NCBI GenBank assembly: GCA_934476545.1
Contig: CAKSOB010000018.1
Location: forward strand, 1-19,685
Reading direction: 5' to 3'
DNA from: an uncultured Eubacteriales bacterium
GTDB lineage: Bacteria > Bacillota > Clostridia > Oscillospirales > Acutalibacteraceae
Length of the DNA stretch: 19,685 bases
How positions within the stretch are numbered: the stretch's first letter is position 1; each line of letters starts with the position of its first letter. The notes under the pieces are model-generated. The model made no database searches, had not been told where the DNA came from, and saw only the letters and a program-made list of their open reading frames with translations. A program made the position numbers and the translations under genes. Below are positions 14,963-19,685 of the stretch, one piece after another.

Positions 14963-15502
14963 TTATTGGTCTAATTCTTTAATTTGATCTCGCAGGACAG
15001 CCGCCTGCTCGAAGTTCTGTTCTTTGATTGCAGCTTGTAACTGCTCGTTCAGTTCTCTGCGCTTGCGCTCCTCCGGTGTTTCTACCTTCGGTTCTTCTTT
15101 GGTCACTGCTAAATCCGCTTGTGGCATTACCTGCATGGACATTCCCGTAGGAACCTTGCCATTGTGGTGGGTATTGCCGTGAATCCGCTGTACCGACGGT
15201 AGGAACTGGTCGTGGAATACATGGTAGCACTCGGCGCATCCAACCTTTCCGCTTTTGGAAATATCGTGGAAGGTTGCGCCGCACACCGGACAATGCTGCA
15301 CATTGTCCGATGGTTTTTCCTTTCCGAAAAAGGAACCTAGCAGGCTGTTCAAATTCAGAAACGGATTATAAAAATCTGATGTGGTTTGATACCCCATTTT
15401 CTTGGCGCATTCCGGACACAGATTGTATTCGGAGGTAACGCCGTTGATATTGGTTTTAATTTGTGTAACGGCTTGTCGTTTACCGCAAGATTGGCAAATC
15501 AT
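14963..15502 (-). CDS. mcsA: McsA, zinc-finger activator of McsB (UvrB/UvrC-motif protein)
   Basis: The protein has 179 residues with four CX2C pairs at Cys 3/6, 29/32, 71/74 and 89/92, forming two treble-clef-like zinc sites. A charged linker and a C-terminal UVR motif (about 145-178, ending EQAAVLRDQIKELDQ) follow. McsA binds and activates McsB and helps relieve CtsR repression under heat and thiol stress; the cysteines are the proposed redox sensors. The start at 15502 has a GAGGAGGG site about 5 bases upstream. It lies between ctsR and mcsB in the standard order, and the mcsB ribosome site begins at its stop. All cysteines are intact, so it should be functional. Confidence 0.96.
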   Translation of the reverse strand: MICQSCGKRQAVTQIKTNINGVTSEYNLCPECAKKMGYQTTSDFYNPFLNLNSLLGSFFGKEKPSDNVQHCPVCGATFHDISKSGKVGCAECYHVFHDQFLPSVQRIHGNTHHNGKVPTGMSMQVMPQADLAVTKEEPKVETPEERKRRELNEQLQAAIKEQNFEQAAVLRDQIKELDQ

Positions 15503-15538
15503 AAAAACCCTCCTCTTTGTTTTTTCAATTTAGAATCG

Positions 15539-15988
15539 CTAGGATAATAACATCAATAACATATTTTTAAAAATTGCTGCACGCAGTTGATCTCGCATTG
15601 CCTGCGGAACCACCGCAAAGGACTGGTCGGAAACGGCTGCCAACATCATATGGGACGTGGTGGGGTCAATCATACCGGCATCCAACAGATGAGATAGAGT
15701 TGCTCTGGCAGTTGCGTTATCCAACTGGCTGCCAATGGACTGAATGATGTGCGCCAACGCCTCTTCCGGGTCGTGGTACACCCGCGTAATCCGAATGTAT
15801 CCGCCACCGCCCCGACGGCTTTCAATGTGATACCCTTGCTCCGGTGTAAAACGAGAGGTAAGTACATAATTGATTTGGCTTGGAACGCAGCCTAGGGTGT
15901 TCGCCAGTTCATTCCGGCGAATTTCTACATAACCGTCGTCATCCATCGATTTCAGAATATAGTCGGCTATCGAATCACTAATCTTCAC
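15539..15988 (-). CDS. ctsR: CtsR, repressor of class III heat-shock genes
   Basis: The protein has 149 residues, typical for the family. A winged helix-turn-helix lies at about 5-70 with the hallmark CVPSQINYVL (34-43), SRFTPEQGY and the glycine-rich wing RRGGGGYIRI (58-67), which senses temperature in CtsR. A C-terminal dimerisation domain follows (about 75-149). It represses its own operon by binding tandem heptads and is released on heating or by McsB/ClpC action. The start codon is GTG at 15988, preceded by an AAGGG site about 11 bases upstream; an ATG 8 bases further up is out of frame. A matching operator at 16021-16037 implies autoregulation. Confidence 0.96.
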   Translation of the reverse strand: MKISDSIADYILKSMDDDGYVEIRRNELANTLGCVPSQINYVLTSRFTPEQGYHIESRRGGGGYIRITRVYHDPEEALAHIIQSIGSQLDNATARATLSHLLDAGMIDPTTSHMMLAAVSDQSFAVVPQAMRDQLRAAIFKNMLLMLLS

Positions 15989-16020
15989 TTGATCATCACA
16001 CCCTTTGTTCTTGTTTTATC

Positions 16021-16037
16021 TTTAACTTTCTTTGACC
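16021..16037 (-). promoter_or_regulatory. CtsR operator (tandem heptad box)
   Basis: On the minus strand the site reads GGTCAAA-GAA-AGTTAAA. It matches the CtsR consensus RGTCAAA-N3-RGTCAAA with one half perfect and the other differing at one base. It begins right at the expected transcription start of the promoter at 16046-16075, where binding would block initiation. Confidence 0.85.
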
Positions 16038-16045
16038 TTGATATA

Positions 16046-16075
16046 AGTATATTATATCGGTAGGTATCCCGTCAA
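16046..16075 (-). promoter_or_regulatory. Predicted sigma-A promoter of the ctsR-mcsA-mcsB-clpC operon
   Basis: On the minus strand TTGACG (16075-16070) and TATACT (16051-16046) are spaced by 18 bases. An overlapping TATAAT would give a spacing of 13, which is too short. The start point would fall near 16038, next to the CtsR box. Confidence 0.65.
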
Positions 16076-16079
16076 TACC

Positions 16080-16265
16080 GAAAATCAGCAGTTACACAAG
16101 ATTATCTTCTATATTCTTTATTTTTCTCTTGTTTTCTTTAATTTTCTATAAATTTTAATTTTTTCAACTTTTTTTATTTTTATTTTTTCAGGTCACTCCA
16201 GTCACACAATTCTCTTGTCCGCAATAGTATAGCAATATAAACCAGAGAAAAGGAGGCGCTGACAA
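16080..16265. other. Non-coding, T-rich intergenic region between ctsR and the Cys-rich peptide gene
   Basis: From about 16108 to 16191 the plus strand is almost all T with scattered A and C, in runs of up to seven T. No open frame or stable hairpin is visible. The nearest promoter-like elements for the gene at 16266 are TTGTCC (16215-16220) and TATAAA (16236-16241), but the 15-base spacing is poor. A different sigma factor is possible. I could not define the promoter. Confidence 0.5.
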
Positions 16266-16409
16266 ATGTGTAACAACAACGACTGCTCATGGTTCTTCTT
16301 ACTGTTGATTCTGTTCTTCTGCTGTGGCAACGGTTTCAACTGCGGCAATGGCTGCGGTAACAACAACAGCTGTGGCAATAGTTGCGGCAACGACTGCGGC
16401 TGCTGCTAA
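16266..16409 (+). CDS. Cysteine/glycine/asparagine-rich micropeptide with a hydrophobic N-terminal segment, 47 residues
   Basis: The gene runs ATG to TAA. After a polar start (MCNNNDCSW) comes a hydrophobic stretch FFLLLILFFCC (10-20). Then there is a low-complexity tail of CGN-type units, for example CGNGCGNNNSCGNSCG, ending in CGCC. Twelve of 47 residues are cysteine. The ribosome site AAGGAGG is ideal, 9 bases upstream, and a strong terminator follows 8 bases after the stop, so this is almost certainly a real single-gene transcript. Similar tiny proteins in clostridia and bacilli are often labelled chorion-class high-cysteine proteins without known role; I place it there by resemblance only. 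A spore-coat, membrane-attached metal-binding or secreted peptide role is possible. No maturation or export genes lie beside it. Confidence 0.8.
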   Translation: MCNNNDCSWFFLLLILFFCCGNGFNCGNGCGNNNSCGNSCGNDCGCC

Positions 16410-16417
16410 AGCATCCC

Positions 16418-16460
16418 AAAAGGACTGCGGGTTCTTCCCCGTAGTCCTTTTCTTTTTTCT
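16418..16460 (+). terminator. Intrinsic terminator of the Cys-rich micropeptide gene
   Basis: AAAAGGACTGCGGG (16418-16431) pairs with CCCGTAGTCCTTTT (16438-16451), 14 base pairs with one wobble and a 6-base loop, followed by a T-rich run to 16460. Confidence 0.9.
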
Positions 16461-16472
16461 AAAATAAATAAA

Positions 16473-16506
16473 GCCTGCCGCAGAATCGCTCTGAACTGTG
16501 ACAGGT
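16473..16506 (-). terminator. Probable terminator of the HD-domain gene
   Basis: On the minus strand CCTGTCACAG and CTGCGGCAGG form a stem with one mismatch and one wobble around a 12-base loop, followed by a T/A-rich stretch with short T runs. It lies about 22 bases after the stop at 16529. Confidence 0.6.
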
Positions 16507-16528
16507 TTCTTTCTTTTATCATTTTAAT

Positions 16529-17092
16529 TTATTTCTTTACAGCTTTTGCAAGGGCGATCCGCTCTAAGTCCTCTGCAAATAAAGAAGGGTGCGGCGGCTG
16601 ACGACGGTACAAATCATCTAACATCTGCTTACCCGTTGCGGTGCGGAAAATATTCTCCCGTGCCGATGCAATCCCTGCCTCGTTTGTATTTTCCTCAAAC
16701 AGGTTTACAAGGAAATCCGCTTCCACCAAAATTTGATAGTCCAAGCCGTCCATCGCCTGATACTCATGGTGGTGTGCAATGAGATAGCATACCCGCTCAA
16801 TCAGCTTCTCATCAAATCCCAAAGGCGTTAACAACTCTCTCGCAATGGACGGACCTTCTATTTGCTGATACTTCCCGCCAAAAGCATGGTATTTTTCCTC
16901 ACTGATTCGGATGCCAATATCATGCAGTACCGCCGCCACTTCCAGCTGCGCCAGCGTGGCTTCATCCAATTCCTCCGCAGTCCCCATTCCCCGAGCAAAT
17001 CCGTACACCTTTAGCGCATGGTTAATCAGCTCCGGGCAACCGTAGTTGTAATCTATCATAGCTGAAATTACTTGACCGATATTCGGTTTCAT
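16529..17092 (-). CDS. HD-domain metal-dependent phosphohydrolase
   Basis: The protein has 187 residues with a single HD domain. Metal ligands visible in order are H25 (LINHALKVYG), H57-D58 (AVLHDIGI), the histidines at 107-109 (IAHHHEY) and D126 (VEADF). HD proteins hydrolyse phosphomonoesters or cyclic and polyphosphorylated nucleotides. No RelA/SpoT, PAS or GAF domain is attached, so the substrate is unknown. The start at 17092 is chosen because AGGAGG lies 7 bases upstream and the predicted promoter (17124-17152) would start transcription near 17117, which excludes the in-frame ATG at 17125. It is divergent from the thiamin operon and is a single-gene unit. I see no direct link to thiamin metabolism beyond position. 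Confidence 0.88.
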   Translation of the reverse strand: MKPNIGQVISAMIDYNYGCPELINHALKVYGFARGMGTAEELDEATLAQLEVAAVLHDIGIRISEEKYHAFGGKYQQIEGPSIARELLTPLGFDEKLIERVCYLIAHHHEYQAMDGLDYQILVEADFLVNLFEENTNEAGIASARENIFRTATGKQMLDDLYRRQPPHPSLFAEDLERIALAKAVKK

Positions 17093-17123
17093 CTTACTGC
17101 CTCCTGTTCCGCTCTTTTTCTTC

Positions 17124-17152
17124 ATTGTAGTCTTTTTCGACGAAATTGTAAA
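17124..17152 (-). promoter_or_regulatory. Predicted sigma-A promoter of the HD-domain gene
   Basis: On the minus strand TTTACA (17152-17147) and TACAAT (17129-17124) are 17 bases apart. The start point near 17117 fits the ATG at 17092. Confidence 0.7.
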
Positions 17153-17161
17153 GAACCGTCA

Positions 17162-17190
17162 TTTACAAATGGAAAAAAAACTGGTATACT
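17162..17190 (+). promoter_or_regulatory. Predicted sigma-A promoter of the thiamin operon
   Basis: TTTACA (17162-17167) and TATACT (17185-17190) are 17 bases apart, with the start expected near 17197, just before the TPP riboswitch. Its -35 box mirrors that of the divergent HD promoter. Confidence 0.75.
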
Positions 17191-17199
17191 AGCCATAGA

Positions 17200-17316
17200 T
17201 TTGCAGGGGAACTCTACGGAGTTGAGAAGGTAAAACCTGACCCTTTGAACCTGTCGGTTAACACCGTGGTAGGGACGCAAACAGCTTTTTGCCCGTCCCG
17301 CTAAGGATGGGCTTTT
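17200..17316 (+). ncRNA. TPP riboswitch (THI element) with transcription-terminator expression platform
   Basis: The aptamer (17200-17281) has the TPP landmarks: the AGGGGA start of P2 (17205-17210), the pyrimidine-sensing GTTGAGAAGG (17221-17230), and the diphosphate-sensing ACCCTTTGAACCTG (17240-17253) with GGTTAACACC and AGGGA closing. P1 is TTTGC (17200-17204) with GCAAA (17277-17281). A terminator follows: GCCCGTCC (17291-17298) with GGATGGGC (17305-17312), then TTTT. An antiterminator can form between GGGACGCAAA (17272-17281) and TTTG/CGTCCC (17288-17299). It uses the 3' side of P1 and the 5' side of the terminator, so TPP binding should favour termination. It controls thiD and thiC downstream. 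Confidence 0.95.
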
Positions 17317-17454
17317 CCTATTTTAAAAAGAAACGAATTTTTGATACTACACTCGGAACGAAAAAAGGAACCGTCTTTTCTTATCTTCTTTTCTATATTA
17401 TATAATAGGAATCACCGCCTCTGTAAATCCATCACAGAAAAAGGAGTCACCTAC

Positions 17455-18255
17455 ATGAAAACCGCTTTGACCATTGCCGGCTCGGATTGCAGCGGCGGCG
17501 CAGGCATTCAGGCAGACTTAAAAACCTTTGCTGCTCACGGAATCTACGGCATGAGTGCCATTACCTCTGTGGTAGCGGAGAATACCTGCCGTGTTTTGAA
17601 AATCGAAGATATTTCTCCGGAAACCATCGGAGCGCAAATCACCGCCATCTTCGAGGATATTCCTCCCGATGCCGTGAAAATCGGAATGATTTCCGGCATT
17701 GGCGCTATGGAAGCCGTAGGCACAGCATTAGAACTCTACGCACCGAAGAGCGTGGTTCTCGATCCGGTTATGGTATCCAGCAGTGGTTCGGCGCTGATGC
17801 AGGAGGAGGCGCTTCATACCTTAAAGCAAAAGGTTCTTCCCCATGCTACGGTGCTGACACCAAACCTGCCGGAAGCGGAAACGCTGATCGGCAAAAAAAT
17901 TGTCACGCCGGAGGAGCAGCGGGAATGCTGCCGTATTCTCCACAGCATGGGGCCTAAGTGGATTCTTTTAAAAGGCGGGCATCTCTATGAAGATACCGAA
18001 TCTACCGACCTGTTGTTTGACGGAACCAACTTCTTCTCCTTCTCCGTCAAGCGTATTCCTACAAAAAATACCCATGGAACCGGCTGCACTCTGTCCGCCG
18101 CCATTGCCTCCAACTTGGCATTGGGATATTCCGTAGAGGACAGCGTTGCCAAAGCGAAGGATTACATCACCGTGGCAATCGCGCATGGATTGGATTTGGG
18201 TAAAGGACACGGTCCTACCCATCATTTTTATAATTTGTATCAACACGGTCTTTAA
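17455..18255 (+). CDS. thiD: Hydroxymethylpyrimidine/phosphomethylpyrimidine kinase
   Basis: The protein has 266 residues, the standard size of a ribokinase-fold ThiD. The N-terminal substrate motif is AGSDCSGGAGIQADLKT (8-24), DPVMVSSSG lies at 103-111, and the C-terminal anion-hole and catalytic motif is THGTGCTLSA (206-215) with Cys 211. It phosphorylates HMP to HMP-P and then to HMP-PP, the pyrimidine donor for thiamin phosphate synthase. The start at 17455 has an AAAAAGGAG site; the frame is open further up to 17341 but lacks a site. It lies about 140 bases after the riboswitch terminator. A TATAAT at 17401 without a good -35 could give riboswitch-independent expression, but this is weak. 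Confidence 0.96.
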   Translation: MKTALTIAGSDCSGGAGIQADLKTFAAHGIYGMSAITSVVAENTCRVLKIEDISPETIGAQITAIFEDIPPDAVKIGMISGIGAMEAVGTALELYAPKSVVLDPVMVSSSGSALMQEEALHTLKQKVLPHATVLTPNLPEAETLIGKKIVTPEEQRECCRILHSMGPKWILLKGGHLYEDTESTDLLFDGTNFFSFSVKRIPTKNTHGTGCTLSAAIASNLALGYSVEDSVAKAKDYITVAIAHGLDLGKGHGPTHHFYNLYQHGL

Positions 18256-18315
18256 ACTCCTGCCGTATCATCGGATTTGTTCACCCATTCTCATAGAATT
18301 TGAAAAATAGAACCC

Positions 18316-18333
18316 TGCCGGCACGTTCCGGCA
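18316..18333 (+). promoter_or_regulatory. Small intercistronic hairpin between thiD and thiC
   Basis: TGCCGG (18316-18321) and CCGGCA (18328-18333) form a 6-base-pair GC-rich stem ending 7 bases before the thiC ribosome site GAGG. No T run follows, so termination is unlikely. It may act in mRNA stability or start-site access. Confidence 0.4.
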
Positions 18334-18351
18334 AGAAAGCGAGGAATTTTG

Positions 18352-19665
18352 ATGCAATACGCAACACAAATGGAAGCTGCCAGAAAAGGCATTGTTACTC
18401 CACAAATGGAAACAGTCGCACAAAAAGAAAACATGGACGTTCAAAAGCTGCGGGAGCTGGTTGCCTGCGGTCGGGTTTGTATCCCTGCCAACATCAACCA
18501 CAAAGCGCTGAGCGCAGAGGGCATCGGTGAAGGGCTCAAGACAAAAATCAATGTAAACTTGGGCATCTCCGGTGATATGAACAACTACTGTGTTGAAATG
18601 GAAAAGGTAAACCTGTCCATCAAGTACGGCGCAGAGGCAATCATGGATCTGTCCAACTATGGCAAAACCAACACATTCCGCACCGAACTGGTGAACACCT
18701 GCCCGGCAATGATCGGTACCGTACCGATGTATGATGCCATCGGCTACTTGGACAAGAACCTCTCCGATATTGAAGCCAAAGACTTCCTGAAGGTGGTAGA
18801 GGCACACGCAATCGAAGGCGTAGACTTCATGACCATTCACGCCGGCATCAACCGCCGTGCCGTAGAAGCCTTTAAGCGTTCCAAGCGTTTGACCAACATC
18901 GTTTCCCGTGGCGGCTCTCTCCTGTTTGCATGGATGGAATTGACCGGAAACGAAAACCCATTCTATGAGTACTATGACGAAGTTCTGGAAATTCTCCGAA
19001 AATACGACGTTACCATCAGCTTGGGCGACGCACTGCGTCCGGGCAGTATTCACGACAGCACCGATGCCGGTCAAATCAGCGAACTGATTGAACTGGGCGA
19101 CCTGACAAAGCGCGCTTGGGAAAAGGACGTACAGGTCATGGTTGAGGGTCCCGGGCATATGGCGTTGAATGAAATCGCTGCCAATATGCAGATTCAAAAA
19201 CGTCTGTGCCACGGCGCACCGTTCTATGTGCTTGGCCCGCTGGTTACCGACATTGCACCGGGCTATGACCACATTACTGCTGCCATCGGCGGTGCCATCG
19301 CCGCTACTTATGGCGCAGATTTCCTGTGCTATGTTACCCCTGCGGAGCACCTCCGCCTGCCGGATGTAGACGACGTAAAGGAAGGCATCATTGCTTCTAA
19401 AATCGCTGCCCACGCTGCAGATATTGCAAAGGGCATTCCGGGCGCAAGAGATATTGACAACAAGATGAGCGACGCTCGCCGCCGCATCGACTGGGAGGAA
19501 ATGTTCGAGTGCGCCATTGACAGCGAGAAGCCAAGAAGATACTTCGAGAGCGCACCGCCGAGTGACAAGCACACCTGCACCATGTGCGGTAAAATGTGCG
19601 CTATGCGTACCACCAACATGATTTTGGAGGGCAAGGAATTTGAGCTTCGTCCTGACCAAAAATAA
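18352..19665 (+). CDS. thiC: Phosphomethylpyrimidine synthase (HMP-P synthase)
   Basis: The protein has 437 residues, the shorter anaerobe-type ThiC without the N-terminal extension of E. coli. It is a non-canonical radical SAM enzyme that rearranges aminoimidazole ribotide to HMP-P. Visible features are VACGRVCIPANINH near the start, NVNLGISGD, MDLSNYGKT, IHAGINRR, DALRPGS, EGPGHM, GYDHITAAIGGA and the C-terminal cluster motif with Cys 409, 412 and 416. The spacing there is CX2CX3C, one residue shorter than the CX2CX4C of the E. coli enzyme. The start at 18352 has GAGG 7 bases upstream; a TTG one codon earlier is less likely. It follows thiD by about 95 bases and shares the TPP riboswitch. 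The gene ends 20 bases before the window edge, so further thi genes may follow. Confidence 0.97.
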   Translation: MQYATQMEAARKGIVTPQMETVAQKENMDVQKLRELVACGRVCIPANINHKALSAEGIGEGLKTKINVNLGISGDMNNYCVEMEKVNLSIKYGAEAIMDLSNYGKTNTFRTELVNTCPAMIGTVPMYDAIGYLDKNLSDIEAKDFLKVVEAHAIEGVDFMTIHAGINRRAVEAFKRSKRLTNIVSRGGSLLFAWMELTGNENPFYEYYDEVLEILRKYDVTISLGDALRPGSIHDSTDAGQISELIELGDLTKRAWEKDVQVMVEGPGHMALNEIAANMQIQKRLCHGAPFYVLGPLVTDIAPGYDHITAAIGGAIAATYGADFLCYVTPAEHLRLPDVDDVKEGIIASKIAAHAADIAKGIPGARDIDNKMSDARRRIDWEEMFECAIDSEKPRRYFESAPPSDKHTCTMCGKMCAMRTTNMILEGKEFELRPDQK

Positions 19666-19685
19666 TGTTGACTACACCCTGTATT

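Noticed and set aside
17093..17125. Longer HD protein from the ATG at 17125
   Set aside because: That ATG overlaps the predicted -10 box and has no ribosome site. The AGGAGG serves the ATG at 17092.
18268..19659. Open frame of 463 codons on the minus strand opposite thiC
   Set aside because: It is a shadow of thiC, with no domain, no ribosome site and a low-likelihood composition.
1..19685. Mobile elements, CRISPR arrays, prophage, tRNA or rRNA genes
   Set aside because: I saw no transposase or integrase, no regularly spaced direct repeats, no cloverleaf or rRNA-like sequence anywhere in the window.

Overview
The window looks like chromosome from an anaerobic, Gram-positive Bacillota, most likely a clostridium of the Oscillospirales/Ruminococcaceae type. 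The evidence is an oxygen-sensitive indolepyruvate:ferredoxin oxidoreductase operon, a complete ctsR-mcsA-mcsB-clpC stress operon with a CtsR box, strong AGGAGG ribosome binding sites, short A/T-rich intergenic gaps with U-tract terminators, and a LytR-CpsA-Psr cell-wall protein. The family-level placement is inference. I see no insertion sequence, prophage, CRISPR array, tRNA or rRNA. The content is mostly core chromosome, with two unassigned small proteins.

Layout, left to right. Positions 2-304 (+) hold the tail of a probable peptide-type ABC transporter binding protein. Positions 368-4477 (-) hold an operon iorA-iorB-paaK-like-ACT, which links aryl-2-oxo acids, aryl-acetyl-CoAs and aryl acetates. 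Its promoter and a structured leader lie upstream (to about 4600). A 50-residue single-pass membrane protein (4704-4856, -) is divergent from a LytR-CpsA-Psr wall-polymer ligase (5070-6161, +), which is followed closely by metG (6177-8153), tatD (8250-9047) and a TatD-linked radical SAM protein (9050-9670). Positions 9717-11183 (-) encode a GH3 lipoprotein.

Positions 11337-15988 (-) are the class III heat-shock operon: ctsR repressor, McsA adaptor, McsB arginine kinase and ClpC unfoldase. Together they mark damaged proteins with phospho-arginine and feed them to ClpCP. The CtsR box overlaps the predicted transcription start. To its right is a T-rich tract of about 80 bases, then a 47-residue cysteine/glycine/asparagine-rich micropeptide gene (16266-16409, +). 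An HD-domain phosphohydrolase (16529-17092, -) is divergent from a thiamin operon. That operon has a strong promoter, a TPP riboswitch with a readable terminator/antiterminator switch, thiD (17455-18255) and thiC (18352-19665), the pyrimidine branch of thiamin synthesis.

Most of the window is well-understood housekeeping DNA. The least explained items are the Cys-rich micropeptide, the small membrane protein, the aryl-acid operon with an inverted repeat inside its promoter, and the radical SAM partner of TatD. I found no strong case for a wholly new multi-gene system.
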